Positions 42,999 to 53,321 are shown, numbered from the stretch's first letter. The stretch is DNA of 64,000 nucleotides from Arsukibacterium sp. (GCF_018402695.1 NZ_JAGYIM010000011.1:248001-312000); one strand, 5' to 3'. The notes: a model not told the origin generated them from the letters alone. A program made the numbers and translations.

Positions 42999-43268
42999 TT
43001 AAGCTGCTTTTAATGCCTTAACATGCGCATTTAAACGAGCTTTATGACGTGCTGCTTTGTTCTTATGGATCAGGCCTTTAGCCGCCATACGATCAATTAC
43101 AGGTACCATGTTGTTGAACGCTTCAGTTGAAGCGGTTACGTCAGCAGTTAATACCGCTGCGTAGGTTTTCTTGATGAAAGTACGCATCATAGAACGTTGA
43201 CTGGCGTTTTGCTGACGACGTTTTTCTGATTGAATTGCGCGCTTCTTAGCAGACTTAATGTTAGCCAA
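42999..43268 (-). CDS. rpsT: 30S ribosomal protein S20, UUG start
   Basis: 89 residues; binds 16S rRNA early in 30S assembly. The S20 signature is clear: [31 protein letters not shown] and [18 protein letters not shown]. The conserved N-terminus (ANIKSAKK) is preceded directly by TTG at 43268 with AGGAGT before it. E. coli rpsT also starts with UUG, which contributes to translational autoregulation. A longer frame is open upstream (43313) but does not fit the family. It is divergent from murJ. Confidence 0.96.
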   Translation of the reverse strand: MANIKSAKKRAIQSEKRRQQNASQRSMMRTFIKKTYAAVLTADVTASTEAFNNMVPVIDRMAAKGLIHKNKAARHKARLNAHVKALKAA

Positions 43269-43443
43269 GGTAACACTCCTAAAAACTAAAACCGGACTCT
43301 TTAAAGGCCGCATAATATGCCTATTTAATGGCCCGTTGTCAAATGCTTTAATGGGAAAGTACAGTAATTAAATTGTTGCAGCTACTGGTAATCGGTAGTG
43401 ATAACGGGCCAAAATAGCCCGGACGCAAATAAAGGAGTGGCGG

Positions 43444-45018
43444 GTGTCGGGGAAACTATTAAAATCTGGCTTAATTGTCAGTGCTATGACACTGATTTCA
43501 CGGGTGTTAGGCTTAATCCGTGATGTGGTGGTGGCTAACTTTGTTGGCGCAGGGGCGGCTGCTGACGTATTTTTCTTCGCTAACCGTATTCCTAACTTTT
43601 TACGGCGTTTATTTGCCGAAGGTGCCTTCTCGCAAGCCTTTGTTCCGGTATTAAGTGAAGTAAAAGCCCAGCATGGTGATGATGCTGTGCGGGAGTTGAT
43701 TGCCAAAGTAGCCGGTACCCTCGGTGTCATTGTCACGTTGGTCACCTTATTTGGCGTGTTAGCCTCGCCGCTGATCGCTCTGCTATTCGGCATGGGCTGG
43801 TTTATTGAGTGGCTGAATGACGGGCCTGAAGCCCATAAGTTTGAGCTGGCCAGCCTGATGTTAAAAATTACTTTTCCTTATCTGTGGTTTATCAGTCTGG
43901 TGGCGCTTAGCGGCGCGGTACTTAACACATACAACCGCTTTGCCGTGGCGGCATTTACCCCGGTATTTTTAAATATTGCCATCATTGGCTCGGCCTGGTA
44001 TCTGGCACCGCAGCTGAGTGAACCGGCCATGGCGTTGGCCTGGGGCGTATTTATCGGCGGCCTCGTGCAGTTGTTGTTTCAACTGCCGTTCTTAGCGAAA
44101 GCCGGGTTACTGGTGCTGCCAAAATGGGGCTGGCGCGACCCTAATGTCAAAAAAATCCGTACCTTGATGTTACCGGCATTGTTTGGGGTATCGGTTAGCC
44201 AGATAAATTTACTGCTGGATACGGTGATAGCCTCTTTTTTATTAACCGGCGCAGTAAGCTGGCTGTACTATTCTGACCGACTGATCGAGTTTCCACTGGG
44301 CTTGTTTGGTATTGCGATAGCGACAGTCATTTTACCTAATTTGTCACGCCACCATGCCACTGCCAGTGGCGCCAGGTTCCGGCACACCCTGGACTGGGCT
44401 ATCCGGTTTGTGGCGATGTTCGGCTTGCCGGCAATGGCCGCGCTTATTGTCCTGGCCAAACCAATTATTATGCTGCTATTTATGCGCGGCGAATTCAGCC
44501 AGCAAGACGTGATGATGGTGTCATACAGTTTGATGGCCTATGCCACCGGCTTGCTGAGTTTTATGCTGATTAAAGTATTGGCGCCCGGTTTTTATGCCCG
44601 GCAGGATATTAAAACGCCGGTTCGGATCGGTATCATTGCCATGATAGCCAATATGGTATTGAATTTAATGTTGGCACCCTGGCTCAGTTATGTCGGCCTG
44701 GCATTGGCCACGGCGATGTCAGCCAGTTTAAATGCATTTTTACTTTACCGGGGCCTGGCGTTGGCAGGGGTCTTTCAGGTTAGTAAAAGCAGCTGGATAT
44801 TTCTGGCAAAAATTGTCCTGGCCAGTTGCCTGATGGCCGGCGGCTTGTATTGGTTAAGTCCGGCGTTTACTGTCTGGCTGGCGCTGGATTTCTGGACCCA
44901 GGTTATTCGTCTGGCATTATTGTGTGTGCTGGGTATTGTCAGCTATTTTGCCATGTTATGGTTGCTTGGGGTGCGATTATCCGATTTTCGAGTGCAAACT
45001 GTTGCTGAAAGCAATTAA
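43444..45018 (+). CDS. murJ: Lipid II flippase MurJ
   Basis: 524-residue polytopic protein of the MOP/MATE-like superfamily that moves lipid II across the inner membrane. About 14 membrane segments. Family blocks are present: SRVLGLIRDVVVANFVGAGAAADVFFFANRIPNFLRRLFAEG at the N-terminus (shown here in parts: RDVVVANFVG and NRIPNFLRRLFAEG), including the Arg residues that line the cavity. The start is a GTG at 43444 with AAAGGAG upstream. Confidence 0.96.
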   Translation: MSGKLLKSGLIVSAMTLISRVLGLIRDVVVANFVGAGAAADVFFFANRIPNFLRRLFAEGAFSQAFVPVLSEVKAQHGDDAVRELIAKVAGTLGVIVTLVTLFGVLASPLIALLFGMGWFIEWLNDGPEAHKFELASLMLKITFPYLWFISLVALSGAVLNTYNRFAVAAFTPVFLNIAIIGSAWYLAPQLSEPAMALAWGVFIGGLVQLLFQLPFLAKAGLLVLPKWGWRDPNVKKIRTLMLPALFGVSVSQINLLLDTVIASFLLTGAVSWLYYSDRLIEFPLGLFGIAIATVILPNLSRHHATASGARFRHTLDWAIRFVAMFGLPAMAALIVLAKPIIMLLFMRGEFSQQDVMMVSYSLMAYATGLLSFMLIKVLAPGFYARQDIKTPVRIGIIAMIANMVLNLMLAPWLSYVGLALATAMSASLNAFLLYRGLALAGVFQVSKSSWIFLAKIVLASCLMAGGLYWLSPAFTVWLALDFWTQVIRLALLCVLGIVSYFAMLWLLGVRLSDFRVQTVAESN

Positions 45019-45072
45019 GTTAGTGGTTATAATGCCACGTTTATATGCAGTAGCGGCAACCTTAAGGCAGGC

Positions 45073-46023
45073 ATGGAGTTAATTCGCGGCTTACACAATA
45101 TTCAACCTCAGCATCATGGCTGCGTGTTGACCATCGGTAATTTTGATGGTGTCCATTTGGGGCATCAGGCTGTGTTACAAAAAGTGCAGGCCATTGCCGC
45201 GCAGTTGAAATTACCGTCCTGTGTGATGGTGTTTGAACCACAGCCACTGGAGCTATTTGCCGGTAGCGCTGCGCCAGCCCGCTTAAGCCGTTTTCGGGAA
45301 AAGTATAACGCGTTAGCACGATTGGGGATTGACCGCTTACTGTGTGTTGGCTTTAACCCGCGCTTTGCGGCTATGCAGCCTGAGATATTTATTGAGCAGC
45401 TGTTGCTGAAACAACTGGGTGTGCAGCAACTGATTGTCGGTGACGATTTCAGGTTTGGTAATAACCGCGCCGGAGATTTTGCCATGCTGGCTCTGGCTGC
45501 CGAGCGCTATCAGTTTGGCTTAACCAGCACGTCCAGCTTAATGCTGGGTCAGCAGCGGGTCAGCAGCACCCTGATCCGCCAGGCGTTGCAACATGATGAT
45601 TTAGCCGCAGCTGAGACGATGCTTGGCCGGCCATTTACCCTTACCGGCCGGGTGCGGCATGGCCGCAAACTGGGCCGGGATTTAGGATTTCCAACGGCAA
45701 ATGTTTGGTTGTATCGGCGCAAGTTACCGGTTCATGGGGTTTACGCCATTACCGCTGAAACAAAATACGGCAGCTTTCAGGGCGTGGCAAATATTGGTAA
45801 CCGGCCAACGGTGCAGGGCCAGCGTGAGCAACTTGAAGCACACCTTTTCGATTTTAAAGCTGATTTATACGGCAGCCAGATTGCAGTAACCTTGCGGCAT
45901 AAGTTGCGGAGCGAGCAGCGCTTTGCCGATTTAACCGCGTTGCAACAACAAATTACGGCAGATATGCATGCTGCCAAAACGTATTTTAGTCGCCTGGCTA
46001 TAACGGCCAGCAGCGTACGCTAA
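45073..46023 (+). CDS. ribF: Bifunctional riboflavin kinase/FAD synthetase
   Basis: 316 residues. The N-terminal FMN adenylyltransferase domain shows IGNFDGVHLGHQAVL and the SSTLIRQAL block; the C-terminal riboflavin kinase domain has GRVRHGRKLGRDLGFPTANV and GVYAITAE. It makes FMN and then FAD. AAGGCAGGC precedes the ATG. The gene sits between murJ and ileS, 23 bp before ileS, and the run to ispH is close-packed and probably one transcription unit. Confidence 0.96.
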   Translation: MELIRGLHNIQPQHHGCVLTIGNFDGVHLGHQAVLQKVQAIAAQLKLPSCVMVFEPQPLELFAGSAAPARLSRFREKYNALARLGIDRLLCVGFNPRFAAMQPEIFIEQLLLKQLGVQQLIVGDDFRFGNNRAGDFAMLALAAERYQFGLTSTSSLMLGQQRVSSTLIRQALQHDDLAAAETMLGRPFTLTGRVRHGRKLGRDLGFPTANVWLYRRKLPVHGVYAITAETKYGSFQGVANIGNRPTVQGQREQLEAHLFDFKADLYGSQIAVTLRHKLRSEQRFADLTALQQQITADMHAAKTYFSRLAITASSVR

Positions 46024-46046
46024 CTTTTTAAAACGGAATAAAACGG

Positions 46047-48874
46047 ATGAGCGATTATAAGCATACCCTTAACCTGCCTGAAACGGCCTTTGCCATGCGT
46101 GGTAATCTGGCTCAGCGCGAGCCGAAAATGCTGGCAGAGTGGACGGCGGATGGCCTGTATCAGCAAATTCGTCAGGCTAAAAAAGGTAAACAAAGTTTTA
46201 TTCTGCACGATGGCCCTCCCTATGCCAATGGCAATATTCATATTGGTCATGCTGTTAATAAGATTCTGAAAGACATCATTGTTAAAGCAAAAACACTGTC
46301 AGATTTCGATGCCCCTTATGTACCTGGCTGGGATTGTCATGGCCTGCCGATTGAGCTGGTGGTAGAAAAAAAACATGGTAAGCCTGGCACCAAGCTGACG
46401 GTGGCACAATTCCGGCAGCACTGTCGTGACTATGCCCAGAGCCAGATTGAAGCCCAGAAAACCGACTTTGTCCGCCTGGGCGTGTTAGGCGATTGGGATA
46501 ATCCGTACCGGACCATGGATTTTAGCTCTGAAGCCAATATCATCCGGGTGCTGGGCCGGATCATCGACAACGGTCATTTGCAGCAGGGTTTTAAACCGGT
46601 GCACTGGTGTACAGACTGTGGCTCAGCCCTGGCTGAAGCTGAAGTTGAGTATCAGGACAAAGTCTCACCGGCGATTGATGTGCGCTTTAAGCTGGTCGAT
46701 GAGCAGCTGGTGGATAAATTTGATCACCCGGAGCAACATCGTGGCCAGGGCCCGGTATCGGTCGTGATCTGGACCACCACCCCCTGGACTATTCCGGCGA
46801 ACCGGGCGGTGGCGGTTAATGCCAAACTGGATTACAGCCTGGTGCAGGTTGAGCAGGGCCCGAATGGCCCGGAGCGGTTAATTATCGCCACCGATCTGGT
46901 TACTGACGTGATGGCCAGAGCCAATATCGAACACTACCATGCGCTCGGTTTTTGCAAAGGTGAGGCGTTGGAGCTGGCCCAGTTGCGCCATCCGCTTTAT
47001 GACTTCAGCGTGCCGGTTATTTTAGGTGAGCATGTTACTACAGAATCAGGCACCGGCTGTGTGCATACCGCACCAGGCCATGGCCAGGAAGACTTTGTGG
47101 TCGGCAAGCAATATGGTCTGGAAGTCGCCAACCCGGTTGGCGCTAATGGTGTTTACCTGCCAGACACGCCGCTGTTTGCCGGTCAGCATGTGTTTAAGGC
47201 CAACGACAGTGTGGTTGAGGCGTTAAAAGTCGCCGGCGCCTTACTGGTGCACAAAGCCTATAAACATAGCTACCCACATTGCTGGCGCCATAAAACGCCG
47301 ATAATTTTCCGGGCGACGCCACAGTGGTTTATCAGTATGGATAAACAGGGCTTACGGCAGAAATCGCTGGCTGAAATCAGCCACACCCGCTGGATCCCGG
47401 ATTGGGGCAGCAGCGCATCGAAAAAATGGTAGCCGGCCGCCCGGACTGGTGTATTTCACGCCAGCGTACCTGGGGCGTACCCATTGCGCTGTTTGTTGAC
47501 AAAGATACCGGCGCCTTGCACCCGGATACCCAGGCCTTGCTGGAGCAAGTCGCGAAGAAAGTTGAGCAGGGCGGTATTCAGGCCTGGTTTGATTTAGAGG
47601 CCAGCGAGTTACTGGGTGCTGATGCAGATCAGTACGTAAAAGTAAGTGATACCCTGGATGTCTGGTTTGACTCTGGGGTAACCCATGCCTTTGTGGTGGA
47701 TCAGCGTCCGGAGTTTAATCATGCCAAACAGGCTGATCTATATCTGGAAGGGTCGGATCAGCACCGGGGCTGGTTTATGTCATCGTTAATGACCGGCGTT
47801 GCCAGTAAAACCCATGCCCCGTATCGTCAGGTGCTGACGCATGGTTTTACCGTCGACGGTGAAGGCCGCAAAATGTCTAAGTCACTAGGCAATGTGGTGT
47901 CACCACAGGACGTCATGAACAAACTGGGCGCGGATATTTTGCGGTTATGGGTCGCCACAGCGGACTACACCTCTGAGATGACGGTATCAGATGAAATTCT
48001 GAACCGGGCCGCCGACAAATACCGGCGTATTCGCAATACTGCGCGCTTTTTGCTGGCAAACCTGAATGGCTTTAATCCGGCAACGGATCGGGTACCGTTT
48101 AGTGAAATGGTTGAGCTGGATTTATGGATGGTCAGCCGTGCTGCCAAATTGCAGCAGGAAATTGTTGACGCCTATGACAACTATCAGTTCCACCAGGTCA
48201 GCCAGAAACTAATGAATTTCTGTACTATTGAGCTGGGTAGCTTTTACTTAGACGTGATTAAAGACCGCCAGTATACCGCGCATCAGAACAGTATCGCCCG
48301 TAAGTCGTGCCAGACTGCCTTGTATCATATCGCTGAGGCCATGGTGCGCTGGATGGCACCAATTATGAGCTTTACTGCCCAGGAAATATGGCAGGCATTG
48401 CCAGGCGAGCGCAGTAAATATGTATTTACAGATGTCTGGTATGACGTGCTCGCTACCGTTCCGGCCGGTCAGTTTGACGATAGCTACTGGCAGCAGGTGC
48501 TGCAGGTACGGGATGAAGTTAATAAAGTGCTGGAAGCGGCGCGGCGCGAGGACAGAATTGGTGCCTCGTTGCAGGCTGAAGTTACATTGTATGCCGGCCC
48601 TGAACTGGCAGAAGCCCTGAGTAAACTGGGTGATGAGTTGCGTTTTGCCTTAATTACCTCTACCGCGCAGGTAAGCAGTGAACCGGCACCAGAGCAAGCG
48701 GTTGCCACTGATATTGCCGGCTTAAAAGTACTGGTAACGGCGTCAGCTGCTGCTAAATGCGAACGTTGCTGGCACCACCGGCATGATGTTGGTGCCGATG
48801 CTGCCCACCCGGGTATCTGTTTACGCTGTGTCAGTAATGTCGCCGGTAGCGGCGAGCAAAGGAAGTTTGCCTGA
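46047..48874 (+). CDS. ileS: Isoleucine--tRNA ligase, interrupted by an apparent one-base deletion
   Basis: Class I synthetase that charges tRNA-Ile and edits valine. The first part (to 47403-47405) includes HIGH motif [11 protein letters not shown] and the editing domain; the second part, in the next frame from about 47406, has KMSKSLGN and the C-terminal zinc motif (CERCWHHRH...[10 protein letters not shown]). In the first frame a TAG follows at 47430. E. coli reads PDWGQARIESMVANRPDW here; this sequence gives PDWG then [14 protein letters not shown] only if one extra G is added to the GGGG run at 47404-47407. ileS is essential, so a sequencing error in a homopolymer is the first explanation; a real lesion or a shift signal are alternatives. 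Confidence 0.92.
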
Positions 48875-49374
48875 TGTGGTTGCTGCGGTTGCTAAAAGAA
48901 ACCGGCTGGCACTGGTGGTGGCTGATATTGTTATTTATTATGCTGGATCAAGCCTCAAAACAGTGGGTTTTGCATGCTATTCCTTATCAGGGTAGCATTC
49001 CATTGTTACCCGTTTTTGAGCTGGCTCATGTTTACAACAGAGGCGCGGCGTTTTCTTTTTTAAGTAACGCCGGTGGCTGGCAACGCTGGTTTTTTACCGG
49101 AATTGCCGTGGTAATTAGTATTGTCATTGCCATTTGGCTAAGCAGGGTTGGCCGGGCACAGCAAAAGCTTAGTCTGGCATTGGCATTGGTATTAGCCGGC
49201 GCCATTGGTAATTTAATTGACCGGGTTATTTACGGTTATGTCATCGATATGCTGCACGTGTTTTATAAAGACTGGAGTTACCCGGTGTTTAATTTGGCAG
49301 ACTCAGTAATTTTTATTGGCGCAGTGTTGTTAATTTGGGATAGTTTTAGCAGTAAACCAGAGGTTAAAGCATGA
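48874..49374 (+). CDS. lspA: Lipoprotein signal peptidase
   Basis: 166-residue inner-membrane aspartyl protease that cleaves signal peptides of lipidated prolipoproteins. Four membrane segments; catalytic aspartates lie in GNLIDRV and NLADSVIF. Its ATG overlaps the ileS stop (TGATG), and its stop overlaps the fkpB start (ATGA), so the three are translationally coupled. Several predicted lipoproteins in this window (S66 peptidase, MltF, MbnP, MbnH) are potential substrates. Confidence 0.96.
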   Translation: MWLLRLLKETGWHWWWLILLFIMLDQASKQWVLHAIPYQGSIPLLPVFELAHVYNRGAAFSFLSNAGGWQRWFFTGIAVVISIVIAIWLSRVGRAQQKLSLALALVLAGAIGNLIDRVIYGYVIDMLHVFYKDWSYPVFNLADSVIFIGAVLLIWDSFSSKPEVKA

Positions 49375-49808
49375 CGAAAGCTCAAATTGGCGCGAACAGT
49401 ACCGTGCTGTTTCATTTTGATATTACTCTGACCGATGGCAGTGCGGCAGAAAGTACCCGGGTGCACAATAAACCGGCTAAGCTGCAAATGGGTGATCATA
49501 GTATTTCACCGGCGTTTGAAGCCCATTTAATGGGCATGGCGGAAGGCAGTAAAAAGACCTTCACCCTCGATCCGCAGGACGCCTACGGCATGCCCAATCC
49601 GGACAATATTTACTATGTTGATCGCAGTAAGTTTTCCAGTGATGCCCCGGCAAAAGTAGGCAGCATAATTGGCTTTGCCATGCCAGATGGCTCAGAACTG
49701 CCCGGTTTGGTGCGAGATGTAGTTGGAGATTCTGTCACCGTTGATTTTAACCATCCGCTGGCCGGACAAACGCTGACGTTTAACGTCGAAATTGTAAAAG
49801 TGAGCTGA
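49371..49808 (+). CDS. fkpB: FKBP-type peptidyl-prolyl isomerase FkpB (SlpA-like)
   Basis: 145 residues with the FKBP/SlyD-like fold: [18 protein letters not shown] at the N-terminus, an IF-insert-like middle ([25 protein letters not shown]) and [18 protein letters not shown] at the end, as in E. coli SlpA/FkpB. Prolyl isomerase and chaperone. The start overlaps lspA by 4 bp, and ispH follows after 4 bp; this is the E. coli order lspA-fkpB-ispH. Confidence 0.94.
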   Translation: MTKAQIGANSTVLFHFDITLTDGSAAESTRVHNKPAKLQMGDHSISPAFEAHLMGMAEGSKKTFTLDPQDAYGMPNPDNIYYVDRSKFSSDAPAKVGSIIGFAMPDGSELPGLVRDVVGDSVTVDFNHPLAGQTLTFNVEIVKVS

Positions 49809-49812
49809 ACCA

Positions 49813-50742
49813 ATGGATATTTTACTAGCCAATCCGCGTGGTTTTTGTGCCGGGGTTGACCGGGCCATCAGTATCGTTGAGAGGGCGCTGGAACTCTATG
49901 AGCATCCCATTTATGTGCGGCACGAAGTCGTTCACAACAAGTTTGTGGTTGATGGCCTGCGTCGCAGTGGTGCAGTATTTGTGGATGAGCTGAATGAAGT
50001 GCCCGATGGCAATATCGTGATTTTCAGCGCGCACGGGGTATCACAGGCTGTGCGGGAGAACGCGAAGCAGCGCGGTTTAAAAGTGTTTGATGCGACCTGT
50101 CCGCTGGTGACCAAAGTGCATATGGAAGTGACCCGGGCCAGCCGCAAAGGCATTGAATGTATTTTAATTGGCCATGCCGGTCATCCGGAAGTCGAAGGTA
50201 CCATGGGCCAGTACGATAACCCGGAGGGCGGTATCTACCTGGTGGAATCAGTGGAAGATGTAGCAAGGTTGCAGGTGAAGAATCCGGCCCAGTTATGTTA
50301 TTCCAGCCAGACTACGTTGTCAGTGGATGACACTGCCGATGTAATTACGGCGCTGCGTCAGCGTTTTCCCGATATTGACGGCCCACGTAAAGACGATATT
50401 TGTTATGCCACCCAAAACCGGCAGGACGCGGTACGTGATTTAGCGTCAAAAGCCGATTTATTGCTGGTGGTAGGGGCCAAAAACAGCAGTAACTCAAACC
50501 GCTTGCGTGAGCTGGCTGAAAAAATGGGTTCTACTGCGTATTTAATTGATACCGCCAATGATATTCAGCAAAGTTGGCTGGAAAACGTAAAAGCGGTAGG
50601 GGTTACTGCAGGGGCATCCGCGCCTGAGGTGCTGGTGCAGCAAGTGGTTGCGCAGCTGCAGATGTGGGGGGGCCGCACGGTAAATGAAAACCCGGGCCGG
50701 CCGGAAAACGTGGTATTCGCTATTCCAGCTGAACTGCGCTAA
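49813..50742 (+). CDS. ispH: 4-hydroxy-3-methylbut-2-enyl diphosphate reductase
   Basis: Last enzyme of the MEP isoprenoid pathway; makes IPP and DMAPP with a 4Fe-4S cluster. 309 residues. The three cluster cysteines are visible in [12 protein letters not shown] (Cys12), [11 protein letters not shown] and [11 protein letters not shown]; the catalytic Glu region TTLSVDD and the SSNSNRL substrate loop are also present. It closes the ribF-ileS-lspA-fkpB-ispH run. Confidence 0.96.
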   Translation: MDILLANPRGFCAGVDRAISIVERALELYEHPIYVRHEVVHNKFVVDGLRRSGAVFVDELNEVPDGNIVIFSAHGVSQAVRENAKQRGLKVFDATCPLVTKVHMEVTRASRKGIECILIGHAGHPEVEGTMGQYDNPEGGIYLVESVEDVARLQVKNPAQLCYSSQTTLSVDDTADVITALRQRFPDIDGPRKDDICYATQNRQDAVRDLASKADLLLVVGAKNSSNSNRLRELAEKMGSTAYLIDTANDIQQSWLENVKAVGVTAGASAPEVLVQQVVAQLQMWGGRTVNENPGRPENVVFAIPAELR

Positions 50743-50785
50743 ACAATGGCTTAAGCACTAAGTGAGTAGCGGCTGAGGAGTTAAG

Positions 50786-51826
50786 GTGAACAGAGCAGCA
50801 AATGCAACACCTTACCCGCTACCTGATCTGTGTCACGGCAGGATGGCGCTCAGGGTGCTGGTGCTGGCGCAGGCTGTGGCCATTCTACTGGCGTTTGCAC
50901 CAGGTACGCTGGAAAGCCCCTGGCAGCGTTTGGGCCTGATCAGTTTGTTTGTGTACTGGATAGCCTTGTTATCCGGATATGGTTACTGCAAATTGCGGCC
51001 GTTGTTGAGCCGGCAAAAGCCCTTAACCATTGCAGCAAGTTGCCTGCTGTTACTTTTTCTAACCACTGCACTTATCAGTTGCCTGGCGTGGCTCTGGCTG
51101 CACGATGCCGGTGTATTACTGTCTCAAAGTTTTCTGCATTTTATTCTGGCTAATCTGATGATTGCACTGGTTGTCGGGCTGATGGCCATTCAGCTGGGCC
51201 TGATGCACGCCGAGCGCAACCAGCAACTTGCGGCGCAAAGCCGGGCTGAATTGGGCGCGTTACAGGCGCGGATCCAACCACATTTTCTGTTCAATAGTCT
51301 CAACACCGCCGCAGAGTTAACGCAGCAAGATAGTCAGGCTGCTGAACAGGCCCTGCTAAATCTGGCCGATTTATTCCGGGCGGCAATGCATGCCGGTGAG
51401 CAAATCAGTCTGGCTGAGGAGTTAACGCTGGCCCGGCAATACCTGGCATTGGAGCAATGGCGGATTGGGGAACGGATGCAGCAACACTGGCAACTGCCAA
51501 CCACTATCCCCAAGTTGCAGGTGCCGGCGCTGACTATTCAACCACTACTGGAAAATGCGGTACGCCATGGTATTGAAAGCTGCCAACACGGTGGCAGCAT
51601 CGATATTGAGCTTATTAGCAGCAGCCAGTCTGTGACCATACTTATCAGTAATCCATTCGCTCCAGCGCTGGATAAAAGCCGCAGCAATGGGGTGGCCCTG
51701 GCCAATATACGGCAACGATTACAGCTGTATTTTGGGGACGGTGCCAGTTTAAACCGCAGTATTGTCGATGGTAAATTCCGGGTTAAACTGGTGCTACCGA
51801 AAACCCAGCCTGGCGCTAACGGATGA
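50786..51826 (+). CDS. LytS-family sensor histidine kinase (AlgZ/FimS-like)
   Basis: 346 residues. The N-terminal half has four or five membrane segments (LVLAQAVAILLAFAPG through LMIALVVGLMAIQLGL). The HisKA_LytS motif is RIQPHFLFNSLNTAAEL, with the phospho-acceptor His in QPHFLFN, followed by an HATPase region (PLLENAVRHGIES, and ISNPF...NGVALANIRQRLQLYFG). This is the AlgZ/FimS and YehU type. GTG start with GAGGAG upstream. Its stop overlaps the regulator gene start by 4 bp. The minor-pilin operon follows, which suggests it controls pilus genes. Confidence 0.9.
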   Translation: MNRAANATPYPLPDLCHGRMALRVLVLAQAVAILLAFAPGTLESPWQRLGLISLFVYWIALLSGYGYCKLRPLLSRQKPLTIAASCLLLLFLTTALISCLAWLWLHDAGVLLSQSFLHFILANLMIALVVGLMAIQLGLMHAERNQQLAAQSRAELGALQARIQPHFLFNSLNTAAELTQQDSQAAEQALLNLADLFRAAMHAGEQISLAEELTLARQYLALEQWRIGERMQQHWQLPTTIPKLQVPALTIQPLLENAVRHGIESCQHGGSIDIELISSSQSVTILISNPFAPALDKSRSNGVALANIRQRLQLYFGDGASLNRSIVDGKFRVKLVLPKTQPGANG

Positions 51827-52545
51827 AAGTACTTATTGTAGATGACGAGCCGCTGGCCCGCGCCCGACTTAAACGGCTACTTGCTGCTGTCGCAGAATTC
51901 AGTTGTGTTGGTGAAGCGCAGAACAGCCAGCAGGCGCTGGCGATGTATCAGCAGCTGCAACCTGATGTGTTGTTGCTGGATATTGCGATGCCCGGTGGCG
52001 ATGGCCTGGAGCTGGCTGCTAAGCTGGCCAGCGAGCCGCTGCCACCGGCGATAATTTTTGTGACTGCCCACCCGCAACATGCGCTGGATGCCTATCAGGT
52101 ATGCCCGGCCGACTATATCTTAAAGCCAGTTTCTGCTGAGCGGCTGACGACGGCGCTCGCCAGATTGGGCAATCGCACCCGGGCTCATCTGGAACGGGCG
52201 CCGGCAAAAGATCAAGTGATAAGTTATCAGCTTGGTTCGGCTACCCGGCAAATCAGTTTGAGCAAAGTACAATACTTCAGCGCGGACAGTAAATACGTGC
52301 GGATGGTATTTGCTGAGGGTGAGGCGCTGCTGGAGCATACATTAAGTCAGCTGCAACAACGTTTTCCGGAGCAACTGGTGCGAATTCACCGCAGTACCCT
52401 GATTAACAAACAGTATTTCAGTGCACTTCGCGCTGCACCCGATGGCAGGCACTATATCGAATTAACCGGGCTGGACGACCGGCTGGAAGTCAGTCGCCGG
52501 GCGCTTAGTCAGGTAAGACAGGCATTAAAGCTTAATTTGGGTTAG
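51823..52545 (+). CDS. LytTR response regulator (AlgR-like)
   Basis: 240 residues: receiver domain with VDDEPLARARLKRLL, phospho-Asp in VLLLDIAMPGGDG, Thr in FVTAHP and Lys in YILKPVS; then a LytTR DNA-binding domain (VQYFSADSKYVRMVF, RIHRSTLINKQYF, YIELTGLDDRLEVSRR). It matches the AlgR/LytTR family. In P. aeruginosa FimS/AlgR activates the fimU-pilVWXY1Y2E operon; here the pair lies 132 bp before that operon. The start overlaps the kinase stop by 4 bp. Confidence 0.9.
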   Translation: MKVLIVDDEPLARARLKRLLAAVAEFSCVGEAQNSQQALAMYQQLQPDVLLLDIAMPGGDGLELAAKLASEPLPPAIIFVTAHPQHALDAYQVCPADYILKPVSAERLTTALARLGNRTRAHLERAPAKDQVISYQLGSATRQISLSKVQYFSADSKYVRMVFAEGEALLEHTLSQLQQRFPEQLVRIHRSTLINKQYFSALRAAPDGRHYIELTGLDDRLEVSRRALSQVRQALKLNLG

Positions 52546-52567
52546 CGCTGTCCGCGAAATGGCTTAT

Positions 52568-52577
52568 ACCGTTTATC
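52568..52577 (+). promoter_or_regulatory. AlgR-like box in the promoter region of the pilin operon
   Basis: ACCGTTTATC at 52568-52577 matches 8 of 10 positions of the AlgR site ACCGTTCGTC, in the 132-bp gap between the regulator gene and fimU. A short match can occur by chance, so this is suggestive only. Confidence 0.35.
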
Positions 52578-52677
52578 GGCTGAAAAAGCCTTTAGTCGGT
52601 GTCAGCATGGGCATAGCCCTGTTGTTTTGCTAGGGTGACGCTAACAAAAAAGTTTTTACTTATTTAATAACCCTAAA

Positions 52678-53307
52678 ATGGAAAACACTATGGCATTAGT
52701 GGTTACATATAGCAGGCAAAACCCGCACTTACAGACTGGCAGGCAACGTGGTTTTACCCTGATTGAGCTAATGGTGACAGTGGCCGTGCTGGCTATTGTG
52801 CTAACGGTAGCCGTGCCTAGCTTTGCTAGCCTGGTAAATGGGAACCGGCTTACCGCGCAGGCTAACGATCTGCTGGCCGGTCTTATTTTAGCCAGGACAG
52901 AAGCCATAAAGCAAAATCAGAGCATGATTTTCTGTCACTCTGCTGATGGCGCTACTTGCTCTGCAGCACCGGCAGCGGGCTGGCAGGGTTGGCTGGTGCG
53001 AGGCACTATTGACGCCACGCCAATTGCTACCGGTTTGATGTTATCGTCAAATTTAACCGTTCTTACAAGTAGCAGTGTGGTAGAGGCAACGTTTGACAGT
53101 ACCGGCAGTGCCATTCGGTTCAGTCCACAGGGGTTAATCCGCAGCGGCAGTGCTAATACTGCATTAAATGGTGTGTTGCGGGTTTGCCTGCCCAGCAGCC
53201 AGACTGATCCTAACAGTCGGGACATTGAATTGCGCTCAGGCGGCCGCACCCGCGTGGTCAGTAATAATGTGGCAGACAGTTGTCCAGCGCCGGCCAATCC
53301 GGTTTGA
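52678..53307 (+). CDS. fimU: Type IV minor pilin FimU/FimT-like
   Basis: 209 residues with a prepilin peptidase site [21 protein letters not shown], the Glu5 present, and a GspH/FimT-type C-terminal domain (SFASLVNGNRLTAQANDLLAGLILARTEAIK). Minor pilin that helps start pilus assembly with PilVWX and PilE. The leader is unusually long (about 24 residues before the Gly), so the start at 52678 (or 52690) is uncertain. First gene of the minor-pilin operon. Confidence 0.85.
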   Translation: MENTMALVVTYSRQNPHLQTGRQRGFTLIELMVTVAVLAIVLTVAVPSFASLVNGNRLTAQANDLLAGLILARTEAIKQNQSMIFCHSADGATCSAAPAAGWQGWLVRGTIDATPIATGLMLSSNLTVLTSSSVVEATFDSTGSAIRFSPQGLIRSGSANTALNGVLRVCLPSSQTDPNSRDIELRSGGRTRVVSNNVADSCPAPANPV

Positions 53308-53321
53308 TTAAGGTGTTCACG

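Noticed and set aside
43368-43793. Minus-strand frame of 141 codons opposite murJ
   Set aside because: Shadow frame overlapping conserved murJ codons; no recognised domain.
47409-47430. Programmed -1 frameshifting in ileS at the A6 run
   Set aside because: The slip site is not a classical heptamer (G AAA AAA), and the shifted product would replace conserved QQRIEK residues; a one-base deletion at the G run explains the data better.
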